Part shown: positions 25,101 to 36,352 of the stretch, in pieces
How positions within the stretch are numbered: position 1 is the first letter of the stretch
Layout of the letters: each line of letters starts with the position of its first letter
DNA from: Caulobacteraceae bacterium
GTDB taxonomy: Bacteria; Pseudomonadota; Alphaproteobacteria; Caulobacterales; Caulobacteraceae
Assembly (NCBI GenBank): GCA_027489335.1
Contig: JAIXZX010000005.1
Location: 1-64,000 of the forward strand
DNA: 64,000 nt
Reading direction: 5' to 3'
Position numbers and translations under genes: made by a program
The notes under the pieces: model-generated
Databases searched by the model: none
What the model saw: only the letters and a program-made list of their open reading frames with translations
Told to the model about the DNA's origin: nothing

Positions 25101-27194
25101 AGCCTGGCTGACCTTGACCCCCAGATAGGTCGACCGGGGACGGATCTTCAGGTCCAGGGACTCGCGCACGGGCCGCCCGCCCGGCTCGAAGACGCTGACG
25201 GTGGTGGCCGCCACCAGCGGCTGAGCGCTGTCGGCCGCCTGGGGCGGCAGAGTGATGACGGCCCGGCCCTCCCCGTCTGTGACCGTGCGGCCCAGCTCGA
25301 CGAAGGCCTCCTGGAAGGGCTCGCGCTGGTCGCCCCACTGGTAGTCTTCGTAGGCCGGGAAGGGGTTGGGATCGACCCGCAGGCGGGCCTCGCCCTCAGC
25401 CTGCAGGCCAGAGCCTGGCGCCCCATAGAGGAAGCGGGCGCTGACATCGAGATTTCGGCTCTCACCGGCGCCGACGGGGGCGCTCTCCTGGCCGGTGACG
25501 CTCACCGCCAGCCGCTGTGGCGCGAAGTCCTCGACGGCGAAGACCACCTCGCCGGCCGGGTCCTTCAAGCCTTCGATTTCCACCGTGGCCCGCCAGCGGC
25601 CCCGAGGCGCACTGCGGGGCAGGGCGATATTGGCGGCGGCGGACCCCAGGGGCGCGCCATCGAAAGCGAACCGGCGGTATTCGACGCCGGAGGGCCGGCG
25701 CACGACGATGGCGCCCTTGCGGTCCTTCACCGCCCGCGCCTCGCGATCGCGCAGCAGGGCGTTCAAGTGGACCGTCTCGCCGGGGCGATAGACCCCCCGG
25801 TCGGTGTAGAGATAGGCGTCCACCACCGCGGCTGCGGCGCGGCCGGCTGTGCTGGCGGCGGGGGTTTCGATGCGGCCGCCGACGCCCAGGCGCGAGAGGT
25901 CGGCCGGCGGCCGGTCCAGGTCCAGGATCGCCAGATCGCCCTGGGGCCCGTAGGCCATGATCATCTTGGCGCGCAGGGCGCCCTCGCCCTTGGTCAGGGC
26001 GGCGGCGAAGCGGGCCCGGCCCTGGCCGTCGGTGCGGGCCTCGGCCAGGTCCTCGCCATTGGCGGCCACCAGGGCCACGCGGATTCCGGACTGCGGGCGG
26101 GCGCTCTTAAGGGAGCGGACCACCACATCGGTGGCCTCGGCGCCTGCATAGGCGCTCAGCGCCATGTCGGTGAAGATGATCCAGCGCCGAGCCTGGGCCG
26201 GAGGATTGGAGTCCTCGCCCGCCGTCAGGCTGCGGCCGCCCGAGGCGTCCCGGGCCTTGATGACATAGCCGCCGGGCTTCATTTCGCGCAGCACCGCGCC
26301 GAGGGGGAAGACGGTGGTGGCCCGCCGACCGGCCTCGCCGGCCACGGCGACCTCGCCGCTCCAGACCTTCTGGCCCTCCTGGTCGGGGCTGTCGGAGCCC
26401 CAGTCATAGGGCCACTCGCCCTCGGCCGTGGGCTCTGGCGCGCTGACCGAGGTGCGCACGAGGTTCCGGTCGGCCACCCGCCAGACCTCGATGGCCAGGC
26501 GAGTGACATTGACGGTCTCGATGCCGACGCCGTCGGAGTCCTCCCGGGGCAGGATGACGCCGTCCCCGGCGAAGCCCACGAAGGGCGGCTTCTCGCCGAA
26601 GGTGAAGTCAATGTCGGCATTGGCCGCCAGCGTCTCGCCGCCCTCGGCCGGCAGGCCTTTCAGCAGGGTCACCCGGCGTTCGGTGAAGCCAAGGCCAGCG
26701 AGGCAAAGTTCGGAGCCGTCCACCGCGATCGCGGGCGTTTCCCCCAGATCCGGCGAGATGAGGACGTAGTCGCCGTAGGCGGCCTCCGGATCCAGGGGCC
26801 GGCTCATCTCGATACAAGCCCGCGGCTGGGCCGTAGAGGTGTCGACACGGGTGCGCCAGACGGCGAAGCCGTCGGGCATGGGGGCGCCGCGGCGGGGGGC
26901 GTCGGCCGCCCGGGGAGAGCCGAACAGCGACCAACCGCCAGGCACCACATCGCCGCCGGACACCACCGCCCGGGGGATGCTCAGGATGTCGACGCCCTTG
27001 GCGGTCAGAAAGCCGCCGCCGAAGGCCGCGACGATCAGCACGCCGGCCAGGACCACCGGGGCCCGGCCATGGCTCATGCGATCCTTGAGGCTGCGCCACC
27101 AGGGCGTCTTGGCGGCGTCTGGACCCTGGGGGGCGGGCTCAGGGGCGGCCGGTTCCGGGGTGAGTCCGTTCGGCGTCTCGTCGCTCGGCGTCAT
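22107..27194 (-). CDS. bacterial alpha-2-macroglobulin (YfhM-like)
   Basis: 1695-residue periplasmic protease trap. An N-terminal cytoplasmic Pro-rich tail and a membrane helix ('APVVLAGVLIVAAFGGGFLTA', about residues 44-64) anchor it to the inner membrane rather than a lipobox. Many macroglobulin beta domains follow ('DAYLYTDRGVYRPGETVHL' in MG1-3). The thioester motif is intact: 'YGCTEQLVSAAYPLLYAG', CTEQ where eukaryotic and E. coli proteins have C-x-EQ. The complement-like thioester domain and receptor-binding end complete it. Cotranscribed with pbpC through a four-base overlap. Confidence 0.93.
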   Translation of the reverse strand: MTPSDETPNGLTPEPAAPEPAPQGPDAAKTPWWRSLKDRMSHGRAPVVLAGVLIVAAFGGGFLTAKGVDILSIPRAVVSGGDVVPGGWSLFGSPRAADAPRRGAPMPDGFAVWRTRVDTSTAQPRACIEMSRPLDPEAAYGDYVLISPDLGETPAIAVDGSELCLAGLGFTERRVTLLKGLPAEGGETLAANADIDFTFGEKPPFVGFAGDGVILPREDSDGVGIETVNVTRLAIEVWRVADRNLVRTSVSAPEPTAEGEWPYDWGSDSPDQEGQKVWSGEVAVAGEAGRRATTVFPLGAVLREMKPGGYVIKARDASGGRSLTAGEDSNPPAQARRWIIFTDMALSAYAGAEATDVVVRSLKSARPQSGIRVALVAANGEDLAEARTDGQGRARFAAALTKGEGALRAKMIMAYGPQGDLAILDLDRPPADLSRLGVGGRIETPAASTAGRAAAAVVDAYLYTDRGVYRPGETVHLNALLRDREARAVKDRKGAIVVRRPSGVEYRRFAFDGAPLGSAAANIALPRSAPRGRWRATVEIEGLKDPAGEVVFAVEDFAPQRLAVSVTGQESAPVGAGESRNLDVSARFLYGAPGSGLQAEGEARLRVDPNPFPAYEDYQWGDQREPFQEAFVELGRTVTDGEGRAVITLPPQAADSAQPLVAATTVSVFEPGGRPVRESLDLKIRPRSTYLGVKVSQAEGARGGDPTVSLDLISVDPTGRRIAAPGVTWRLVSENWDYDWFQQDGRWQWRRTSRDALVDQGSVNLSAAEAARLSRRLGWGDYRLELTGPDGAASVIRFTSGWGAPAQDAEAPDIVRVSAGDKTYAQGDTVEITLKPPYAGEVQVAVATDRVLDFRTLTVGENGATVRFQSDASWGGGAYVMVTVIQPRDPVQTPKPRRALGLVYVPLDPKGRKLEVDLGTPEKAGAREALSVPVTVKGAGLGQRVRVTLAAVDEGILRLTRFESPDPAKWYFGKRALGVDYRDDYGRLLDPNLGAPANVNFGGDEIGGEGLTVTPIKTVALWSGVVETGRDGKATIQLPAPDFNGELRLMAVAWTDDAVGSASKPLVVREPVVAELALPRFLAPGDSAFATLELYNIEGRAGEYIAQLTGEGGILAPFRKAYELAVGRRLAERVPLEAPRVAGIGKVSLAVTGPGFSSTRDYPMETRLGWGRITRTTTTLQQPGAAFTPQPDLLAGLAAGDATLQVSYSPFRGFDPGPIAVSLLRYPYGCTEQLVSAAYPLLYAGNVSQDPKARRASAGLTQAVIRLLDRQTLDGAFGLWRVGDGEADAWLGAYATDFLIEAQKAGAPVPAAALDRALGAMRHISRPEGWANISYRLEYPSWWAGSPQASEAATAAMRRRASAYALYVLAKGGRGDLGRLRWWHDVQMKSETSPLAKAHVGAGLALMGDKARARSAFRQAVRSLGYREESDWYQSPLRDLAAVIALAYEAGETEIARELQGRLENSVEDPEALNTQEQARLLQAADAMMTAAGPLKIEGSGAIPLAAVAGGPRWAVGKLAESRFVNAGQGAVWRTVTVTGAPVAAPAATSNGLTLQKRLLSFTGGPVDAASLTQGDRVIVVVSGRAQQARSMALVIDDPLPAGFEIETVLGPDDAQSGPFRFLGELSSADVQEARDDRYVAAMDLPGREDFAFAYVARAVTPGDFLLPGAQARDMYRPAVNARTSVGRTVIAPGQ

Positions 27195-27271
27195 CAGAAG
27201 TCCCCCACCCCGTCTCTATCGCCGGTTTAGAGGAGCCCCAGCTATCCGTCCCCGTCAATCACCCGGCGGCC

Positions 27272-28744
27272 TCAGCCCAGGGCCAGCGTCAGGGATTTGA
27301 TCTGCAGGTAGTCGTCCACCCCGTAGACCGACCCCTCCCGGCCATAGCCGGACTGCTTGACCCCGCCGAAGGGGTTGGCGGCTGTGGAGACGAGGCCGGT
27401 ATTGACCCCGATTATGCCGGCCTCCAGCCCCCGCCCGACCCGCAGGGCGCGGGACTGGTCGCGGGTGAACAGATAGGCCGCCAGGCCGAAGTCCGAGGCG
27501 TTGGCCCGGCTCAGGGCCTCTTCCTCGGTCGCAAAGCCGAAGACCGGAGCCACCGGGCCAAAGGTCTCTTCTGCCGCGAAGAGGCGGTCATCGCCGCCTG
27601 CCAGCACGGTGGGCTGAAAGTAGCGTCCGCCCAGGGGGTGCCGATCGCCGCCGGTCAGCACGCGCCCGCCGCTGTCCTTGGTGCGGGCGATATGGTCCTC
27701 GACCTTGTCCAGGGCCTTGTCACTGATCAGCGGCCCGATCTCCACGCCGGCCTCCAGGGGATGGCCGACCTTCAGGGCCGCGACCCGCTCACTCAGGCGC
27801 TCAAGGAAGGCGTCGAGCACAGTCGCCTGCACATAGAGGCGGTTGGGGCAGACGCAGGTCTGGCCTGCCGCCCGGAACTTGCCGGCCACGGCGCCTTCGA
27901 CAGCGGCGTCGAGATCGGCGTCCTCGAAGACGATCAGGGGCGCGGCGCCGCCGAGTTCCATGGACAGGCGCTTCAAGGTGGGGGCGCAGTCGGCCGCCAG
28001 TTTGCGCCCGACCTCGGTCGAGCCGGTGAAGGAGAGCTTGCGGATCAGCGGCGAGCTGGTCAGCCGGGCGCCGATCTCGCTGTTGGCGCCCGTGACCACC
28101 GAAAACACCCCCTCAGGGACCCCGGCCTCAAGGGCGAGCCGCGCGAGCGCCAGCGCCGTGAATGGGGTGGCCGAGGCCGGCTTGAGGACCACGGTGCAGC
28201 CGGCGCAGAAGGCTGCAGCGGCCTTGCGGGTGATCATCGCGGCCGGAAAGTTCCAGGGGGTGATCGCCGCCACGGGACCGACCGGTTCCCGGAAAGACAG
28301 GATCAGGTCCTCATCCTTGGGACTTTCGATCGTCCGCCCGTCCAGGCGTCCGGCCAGGCCCGCAAACCAGCTGATGAAGGCATTGGCGTAGCGGACCTCC
28401 CCCAGGGCCTCCTTCCAGGGTTTGCCGTTCTCAAGCGAGATCAGCGCCGCCAATCCCTCTTCGTTGGCCTCAACCAGGGCCGCCCAGCGGAACAGGATCT
28501 CGCCCCGGGCCTGTCCCTTGCGGGCCGCCCAGTCCGGAAAGCGCCGCGCCGCCGCGGCGATGGCGTGCTCCACCTCCTCGCCAGACAGGCTCGGCGCATG
28601 GCCAAGGCGGCTTCCGTCGGCCGGATTATCCACGGCGATGGGCTCGCCTGCCCCGCTGATCCAGCGGCCGTCCACCAGCGCCTGCTCGAGGATCAAGTCG
28701 GCACCCATTTTCGCCAGAGTGTCGGGGGATGCCTGTTCGGCCAT
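27272..28744 (-). CDS. gabD: NAD(P)-dependent succinate-semialdehyde dehydrogenase
   Basis: 490-residue aldehyde dehydrogenase. 'AAITPWNFPAAMITRKAAAAF' and 'SFTGSTEVGRKL' bind the cofactor, the Glu of 'MELGGAAPLIVF' is the general base, and the Cys in 'AAGQTCVCPNR' is the nucleophile. The overall look ('GTCVCPNR'-type site, 'FGGVKQSGYGREGS') is that of GabD, which oxidises succinic or glutaric semialdehyde. ATG 28744 has AAGGAG six bases before it; the frame's upstream extension is not needed. Confidence 0.88.
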   Translation of the reverse strand: MAEQASPDTLAKMGADLILEQALVDGRWISGAGEPIAVDNPADGSRLGHAPSLSGEEVEHAIAAAARRFPDWAARKGQARGEILFRWAALVEANEEGLAALISLENGKPWKEALGEVRYANAFISWFAGLAGRLDGRTIESPKDEDLILSFREPVGPVAAITPWNFPAAMITRKAAAAFCAGCTVVLKPASATPFTALALARLALEAGVPEGVFSVVTGANSEIGARLTSSPLIRKLSFTGSTEVGRKLAADCAPTLKRLSMELGGAAPLIVFEDADLDAAVEGAVAGKFRAAGQTCVCPNRLYVQATVLDAFLERLSERVAALKVGHPLEAGVEIGPLISDKALDKVEDHIARTKDSGGRVLTGGDRHPLGGRYFQPTVLAGGDDRLFAAEETFGPVAPVFGFATEEEALSRANASDFGLAAYLFTRDQSRALRVGRGLEAGIIGVNTGLVSTAANPFGGVKQSGYGREGSVYGVDDYLQIKSLTLALG

Positions 28745-28835
28745 GGCGGTCTCCTTGGATCTGCGCTGTCCACCCAAACGCGTAAGTCGCCCAGGGGCGC
28801 CGGAGCCAGGGGCCTCGGCGATGAAAGCCCCGCCT

Positions 28836-28870
28836 GTTTACCCTGTTCTGCGGAGGGTTCGTTTACCCTG
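28836..28870 (+). repeat. direct repeat GTTTACCCTG x2, possible operator
   Basis: The ten bases GTTTACCCTG occur at 28836-28845 and 28861-28870, 25 bases apart, in the gap between gabD and the TadG-like gene. This spacing is roughly two and a half helix turns. It could be a pair of regulator sites; no protein can be named. Confidence 0.6.
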
Positions 28871-28918
28871 AGGCCGCATCATCGGCCCCTGAACGTTCAG
28901 ACAGAGCGGGGCGCAGAC

Positions 28919-30478
28919 GTGCGAACCTCTATCCTTAAGGGCCTGATCGCCCGGCTGAGAACAGGCGCCCGCGATGAAAGCGGCGCGGCGGCGATCATCT
29001 TCGCCGTGGCCTTGGTGCTGCTCGCCCCTCTGACGCTCGGCGTGTTCGACCTCTACATCGGCGCGAACCAGAAGCAGAAGCTGCAGGATGCGCTTGATGC
29101 GGCCGCTCTGTTCGCCGCGCGCTCCTCGGCCCAGACCCAGAATGAGATCAACGAGGTCGGCCAGCGGGCGCTCAAGGCCAATCTGAGCAGCTTCCCCGGG
29201 TCGGCCCTGATCACCTCCAGCTTCGTCCTCGACGGCCCCAAGGTGGTGGCCTCGGCCGAAATGACCCCCATGACCGTGGCCACCGGCTTCTTCCAGCACG
29301 GCAACGTCAAGGCCGGCGCTGAGGTGCTGCGGGCCATGGACCGGCTCGAGGTCGCCCTGGTGCTCGACAACACGGGCTCAATGTCCGGCACGAAGATGTC
29401 GACGCTAAAGAGCGCGGCCAAGGACCTGGTGGACAAGCTGGACGCCGCCGGCAAGCGCAGCACCGCCAAGGACCCGATCCAGATCTCCCTGGTCCCGTTC
29501 TCCAGCACGGTGCGGGTGGCCGAGAACGTCAGCGTCAAGAACTACAATACGACCACGCGCACAGGCCCGGGCATCCCCAACTGGCTGGACAGCCGGGCGC
29601 AGGGCCACAACGCCGCCAATGTCGACATCTTCACCACCGCCAACACCGACCGCTTCGCCGTGTTGAAGTCGATGAAGGACAATCAGGTCTGGGGCGGGTG
29701 CGTGGAGAGCCGCCGCCAGCCCTTCGACGTCCAGGACACCGCGCCCTACACGGCCAATAAGGACAGCTATTTCGTTCCCTATTTCGCCCCGGACGAGCCC
29801 GACCGGATCTACTGGTGGCAGTCGTCCAACCCGAATGACTACTTGGATGACGGAACGAACGGCGACTCCTGGGAACGTCAGGGCAATGTGGCCAAGTACA
29901 AGAACGAAAAGCCTAGCGACGGCGGTCCGAACCAGGGCTGCGATCTTGAGCCGATCATGCCGCTGACCACCGACATGAGCGCGCTCAAGACGGCGATCGA
30001 TTCCATGAAGGCGGTGGGCAACACCAACATCCCCATGGGGCTGGTCTGGGGCTGGCACACCCTGTCGCCCAATGCGCCCCTGGCCGACGGCGTCGCCTAC
30101 GGGACCAAAAACCACCGCAAGATCATCATCCTGATGACCGACGGCGACAACGTCTTCAGCAGCGCCAGCAACCACAACGCATCGGCCTATAGCGGCCTGG
30201 GCTATCTTTGGCAGGGGCTGCTCGGCATCACGTCAGGCTCGGGCAACACGGCCAATCAGAAGATGAACGAGCGGCTGGCCCTGCTCTGCAAGAACATCAA
30301 GGACAAGGAAATCGTCCTCTACACCGTGCGGGTGGAGGTGAAGACCGGCTCCAGCGATCTGCTGAAGAACTGCGCCACCGATCCGGACAAGTTCTTCGAC
30401 GTGCAGAACGTGTCGCAGCTGGGCGCGGCGTTCGACGCCATCGCCGGCTCCATCGACAACCTCCGCCTGACCAAGTGA
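28919..30478 (+). CDS. TadG-like pilus/secretion protein with von Willebrand A domain
   Basis: 519-residue protein with a TadE/TadG-type N-terminus: a short basic stretch, 'ESGAAAIIFAVALVLLAPLTLG' membrane helix, then 'GANQKQKLQDALDAAALFAA'. A von Willebrand A domain follows with the metal site 'ALVLDNTGSMSG' and 'KIIILMTDGDN'. Such proteins are usually part of Tad pilus loci, but no other tad gene is in the window. I start it at GTG 28919; the longer frame upstream runs antisense to gabD and is not real. Confidence 0.87.
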   Translation: MRTSILKGLIARLRTGARDESGAAAIIFAVALVLLAPLTLGVFDLYIGANQKQKLQDALDAAALFAARSSAQTQNEINEVGQRALKANLSSFPGSALITSSFVLDGPKVVASAEMTPMTVATGFFQHGNVKAGAEVLRAMDRLEVALVLDNTGSMSGTKMSTLKSAAKDLVDKLDAAGKRSTAKDPIQISLVPFSSTVRVAENVSVKNYNTTTRTGPGIPNWLDSRAQGHNAANVDIFTTANTDRFAVLKSMKDNQVWGGCVESRRQPFDVQDTAPYTANKDSYFVPYFAPDEPDRIYWWQSSNPNDYLDDGTNGDSWERQGNVAKYKNEKPSDGGPNQGCDLEPIMPLTTDMSALKTAIDSMKAVGNTNIPMGLVWGWHTLSPNAPLADGVAYGTKNHRKIIILMTDGDNVFSSASNHNASAYSGLGYLWQGLLGITSGSGNTANQKMNERLALLCKNIKDKEIVLYTVRVEVKTGSSDLLKNCATDPDKFFDVQNVSQLGAAFDAIAGSIDNLRLTK

Positions 30479-30492
30479 GCCTTGACTGAAGG

Positions 30493-30522
30493 GACGAGGC
30501 GGCGCTGAGCGTCAGCCTCGTC
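30493..30522. terminator. bidirectional hairpin between convergent genes
   Basis: GACGAGGC (30493-30500) pairs with GCCTCGTC (30515-30522), between the TadG-like gene and the hybrid kinase gene. No long T tract, so function as a terminator is only likely. Confidence 0.5.
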
Positions 30523-30536
30523 GAAAGGCGCAGAGT

Positions 30537-33047
<2,511 letters not shown>

Positions 33048-33091
33048 GGCGGGTTAAATTTTGGTGGTCGATGTAAAAAACCCGCGGTTGC

Positions 33092-34027
33092 TCAGAGCAG
33101 TTTGATTTCCCGCAGGCGCTGCTGGAGGTAGCCATCGGCGGTGATCGGCTCGGGATAGCGGTCGGGGTGGGTCTCATCGACACAGCCGGGCAGGGTCGTG
33201 ATTTCGTAGTCCGGATTGAAATGCAGGAAGAATGGCGTGGAGTAGCGGGCCACGCCCCGGCGCTCCGGGGCGGGATTGACCACCCTGTGCGTGGTGGAGG
33301 GCAGGCGGTGGTTGCTGAGCCGCTGCAGCATGTCGCCAATGTTGCAGACCAGTGAGCCGGCCGGCGGGTTGATGGCCAGCCAGCTGCCGTCCCGGCGCAG
33401 CACCTCCAGCCCCGCCTCTTCGGCGCCGAGCAGCAGGGTGATGACGTTGATGTCCTCGTGCGCGGCGGCGCGGATGTGCGGACCCTCGCCCGAGGTCGGC
33501 GGGTAGTGCAGCAGCCGCAGCACCGAATTGCCGTGATCCACCGTGGGCGCGAAGAAGTGGCGATCAAGCCCCAGATAGACGGCCAGGGCCTCCAGAACCT
33601 TGAGACCCATGGCGTCCAGCGCCCCATAGAGCCAGCTGACCTCTTCCCGGAAACCCGGGACGTCTGCGGGCCAGACATTGGGGGGCATCACCTCGGCATA
33701 GGGGTGTCCCGCCGGTAGGTCCCGGCCCATGTGCCAGAACTCCTTCAGATCGTGATGGGTCTCGCCCTTGGCCGTCTCGACGCCGAAGGGCGTATAGCCC
33801 CGCTGCCCGCCCTGACCCACCACATAGGCGCGCTTGGCGGCCTCAGGCTGGGCGAAGAAGGCCTTGGTGGCGGCCAGCGCGCCCTCAATCCTGTCCTGCT
33901 CCAGGGGATGATCGCCGATCACAGCGAAGCCGTAGCGGGTGAAGGAGTCCCCCAGGGCCTGCGCGAAGCCTGCAAAATCGGCCTCATAGGCCTCGAACGA
34001 GACGGGGATGATCGTGTCGGTGGTCAA
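33092..34027 (-). CDS. 2-oxoglutarate/Fe(II) oxygenase, isopenicillin N synthase type
   Basis: 311-residue non-heme iron oxygenase. Iron ligands are the His and Asp of 'AAHEDINVITLL' and the His of 'STTHRVVNP'; the Arg-x-Ser of 'ARYSTPFFLHF' binds 2-oxoglutarate. N-terminal 'RYGFAVIGDHPLEQD' is the DIOX_N part. Substrate unknown; the bacterial family is commonly annotated just as isopenicillin N synthase-like. The gene is 44 bases from the kinase gene on the same strand. Confidence 0.88.
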   Translation of the reverse strand: MTTDTIIPVSFEAYEADFAGFAQALGDSFTRYGFAVIGDHPLEQDRIEGALAATKAFFAQPEAAKRAYVVGQGGQRGYTPFGVETAKGETHHDLKEFWHMGRDLPAGHPYAEVMPPNVWPADVPGFREEVSWLYGALDAMGLKVLEALAVYLGLDRHFFAPTVDHGNSVLRLLHYPPTSGEGPHIRAAAHEDINVITLLLGAEEAGLEVLRRDGSWLAINPPAGSLVCNIGDMLQRLSNHRLPSTTHRVVNPAPERRGVARYSTPFFLHFNPDYEITTLPGCVDETHPDRYPEPITADGYLQQRLREIKLL

Positions 34028-34086
34028 TTTGAGGGCCTTCAGGTCGCGGAGCCGGCGTCACGCGGCGGACTTAAAACCGCCATATC

Positions 34087-34112
34087 GGAACTTCGTATGA
34101 GGGCCTAGCGTT
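34087..34112 (+). promoter_or_regulatory. EcfG promoter for the OmpA lipoprotein
   Basis: GGAAC (34087-34091), 17 bases, CGTT (34109-34112), 32 bases before the ATG at 34145. It lies 20 kb from the GSR core. Confidence 0.82.
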
Positions 34113-34144
34113 GCTGTAGCCATAACAACCCCCGGAGACACCAG

Positions 34145-34819
34145 ATGCGTCACCTGACCGCAGCCTCAGTAGGGCTCATCGGCGCTTTTGCGCTGGCCGC
34201 CTGCACCACCACCGATCCCTATACGGGCCAACCGGTCCGCAACAACACCGGCACCGGCGCCCTGGCCGGGGCCCTTGGCGGCGCGGCGCTTGGCTATCTG
34301 ACCAACACCAACAAGAGCTCGGAAGGTCGCAAGAACGCCCTGATCGGCGCCGGCGTCGGCGCGCTGGCCGGCGCGGCGGCCGGCAACTATATGGACCGCC
34401 AGCAGGCCGAGCTGCGCCAGCAGCTGGCCGGCACCGGCGTGGATGTCATCCGTCAGGGCGACAACATCATCCTGAACATGCCGAGCGACGTCACCTTCGC
34501 CGTCGACCAGTCGGACATCCAGTCGCGCTTCTATCCCGTGCTGGACGACGTTTCGCGCACCCTGAACGCCTATCCCCAGACCCTGGTCGACGTGGTCGGT
34601 CACGCCGATTCCACCGGCGCGGACGCCTATAACCAAGCCCTGTCCGAACGCCGCGCCGGCTCTGTGGCGGGCTATCTGGTCAACCGCGGCCGGGTGAACC
34701 CCGATCGTCTCTATGTGGAAGGACGCGGCGAAAGCCAGCCTCGCGCCTCCAATGCGACCGAAGAGGGCCGCGCCCAGAACCGCCGGGTGGAGATCATCCT
34801 GCGTCCCCTGACCAACTGA
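34145..34819 (+). CDS. OmpA-family lipoprotein with glycine zipper (YiaD-like)
   Basis: 224-residue outer-membrane lipoprotein: lipobox 'FALAAC' (Cys at residue 20), glycine-zipper segment ('GALAGALGGAALGYL', 'GAGVGALAGAAAGNYMD'), then an OmpA C-terminal domain ('VTFAVDQSDIQSRFYPVL', 'VVGHADSTGADAYNQALSERRA', 'EEGRAQNRRVEI') that binds peptidoglycan. An EcfG motif directly upstream makes it a stress-regulon member. A clear terminator follows. Confidence 0.93.
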   Translation: MRHLTAASVGLIGAFALAACTTTDPYTGQPVRNNTGTGALAGALGGAALGYLTNTNKSSEGRKNALIGAGVGALAGAAAGNYMDRQQAELRQQLAGTGVDVIRQGDNIILNMPSDVTFAVDQSDIQSRFYPVLDDVSRTLNAYPQTLVDVVGHADSTGADAYNQALSERRAGSVAGYLVNRGRVNPDRLYVEGRGESQPRASNATEEGRAQNRRVEIILRPLTN

Positions 34820-34837
34820 TCTGACTTAAGACCCAAG

Positions 34838-34869
34838 ACCGGCGGCCTCAGGCCGAGGCCGCCGGTTTT
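34838..34869 (+). terminator. terminator of the OmpA lipoprotein gene
   Basis: ACCGGCGGCCTC (34838-34849) with GAGGCCGCCGGT (34855-34866), followed by TTT. Confidence 0.85.
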
Positions 34870-34910
34870 CCGCACTTCCCCAATTGCTGCGCTGCGGCGT
34901 AGGATGGGCC

Positions 34911-35645
34911 ATGGCAAACAAGGTTCGCAAAGACGCCGCCGAGGCCCTGGACGGGCTTCTGTTTGACGGCATGACCATCATGGCCGGGGGCTTTGGCCTC
35001 TGTGGCATTCCTGAAAACCTGATCGCAGCGATCCGCGCCCATGGGGTGAAGGACCTGACGGTGATCTCCAACAACTGCGGGATCGACGGCTTCGGCCTCG
35101 GCGTGCTGCTGGAGAACCGCCAGATCAAGAAGATGATCAGTTCCTATGTGGGGGAGAACAAGCTGTTCGAGCAGCTCTATCTCTCCGGCGAGCTGGAGCT
35201 GGAATTCAACCCCCAGGGCACCCTGGCTGAGCGCATCCGCGCCGGCGGCGCCGGCATTCCCGCCTTCTTCACCAAGACCGGCGTCGGCACCCTGGTGGCC
35301 GAGGGCAAGGAAGTCCGCGAGTTTGACGGCGAGCTCTATGTGATGGAGCGCGGCCTGACTGCCGATCTCTCGATCATCAAGGCCGATGTGGGCGACACCG
35401 CCGGCAACCTGGTCTTCCGAAAGACCGCCCGGAACTTCAATCCCATGATGGCCACGGCCGGCGCCAAGACGGTGGTCGAGGTGGAGCGGCTGGTGGCCCC
35501 GGGCGACCTGGACAAGGACCACATCCACACGCCGGGCATCTATGTGGACGCCATCTTCGAGGGCGCGACCTTCGAGAAACGCATTGAGCGCGTGACCACG
35601 CGGCCGCGGGCCGTCGAGGGCGCCGGCGCCGGAGAAGAAGTCTGA
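34911..35645 (+). CDS. scoA: succinyl-CoA:3-ketoacid CoA-transferase subunit A
   Basis: 244-residue alpha subunit of a family I CoA-transferase ('[18 protein letters not shown]', '[16 protein letters not shown]', '[34 protein letters not shown]'-region). With ScoB it activates acetoacetate using succinyl-CoA for ketone-body use. ATG 34911 follows AGGATGGG. The stop shares a base with the scoB start (TGATG). Confidence 0.93.
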   Translation: MANKVRKDAAEALDGLLFDGMTIMAGGFGLCGIPENLIAAIRAHGVKDLTVISNNCGIDGFGLGVLLENRQIKKMISSYVGENKLFEQLYLSGELELEFNPQGTLAERIRAGGAGIPAFFTKTGVGTLVAEGKEVREFDGELYVMERGLTADLSIIKADVGDTAGNLVFRKTARNFNPMMATAGAKTVVEVERLVAPGDLDKDHIHTPGIYVDAIFEGATFEKRIERVTTRPRAVEGAGAGEEV

Positions 35646-36289
35646 TGGCCTGGACACGGGACAAGATGGCCGCCCGCGCGGCCCGCGAGCTGCAGGACGG
35701 CTTCTATGTGAACCTGGGTATCGGCATCCCGACGCTGGTAGCCAACTACATCCCGGCGGGCGTCGAGGTGACGCTGCAGAGCGAGAACGGCATGCTGGGC
35801 ATGGGTCCCTTTCCCTATGAGGGGGAGGAGGACGCCGACCTGATCAACGCCGGCAAGCAGACCATCACCGAGCTCGACTCCTCCTCCTATTTCTCATCTG
35901 CGGACTCGTTCGCCATGATCCGTGGCGGCCACATCGACCTGTCCATCCTGGGCGCCATGCAGGTGGCCGCCAATGGCGACCTGGCCAACTGGATGGTGCC
36001 GGGAAAGATGGTCAAGGGCATGGGCGGCGCCATGGATCTGGTGGCCGGCGTCAAGCGCGTGGTCATCGTCATGGAGCACAGCGAAAAGTCCGGCGCGCCC
36101 AAGCTGGTCAAGGCCTGCAACCTGCCCCTTACGGGCCAGGGCGTTGTCGATCTGGTGATCACCGATCTAGGGGTGTTCGAAGTCGATCGCGGCCGCTCGC
36201 CCCTGCGTCTGGTGGAGCTGGCCGAGGGCGTCACCCTCGATGAGGTGCGCGCCAAGACCGAGGCGTCCTTCGAGGCCGCGGTTGCGTAA
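35645..36289 (+). CDS. scoB: succinyl-CoA:3-ketoacid CoA-transferase subunit B
   Basis: 214-residue beta subunit. '[15 protein letters not shown]' starts the fold and '[20 protein letters not shown]' holds the catalytic Glu that forms the glutamyl-CoA intermediate. '[25 protein letters not shown]' is conserved. Forms a heteromer with the upstream subunit; translation is coupled by a one-base overlap. Confidence 0.93.
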   Translation: MAWTRDKMAARAARELQDGFYVNLGIGIPTLVANYIPAGVEVTLQSENGMLGMGPFPYEGEEDADLINAGKQTITELDSSSYFSSADSFAMIRGGHIDLSILGAMQVAANGDLANWMVPGKMVKGMGGAMDLVAGVKRVVIVMEHSEKSGAPKLVKACNLPLTGQGVVDLVITDLGVFEVDRGRSPLRLVELAEGVTLDEVRAKTEASFEAAVA

Positions 36290-36352
36290 CCCTTCCAAAG
36301 GGGGCGACGAAGGGATGGCGTAAGGCCCTCTCGCCCCGCTGAAAGGACGCCC

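Noticed and set aside
22998..27230. 1410-codon open frame on the plus strand
   Set aside because: It lies wholly antisense to the alpha-2-macroglobulin gene, has no domain, and reflects the lack of stop codons opposite high-GC coding sequence.
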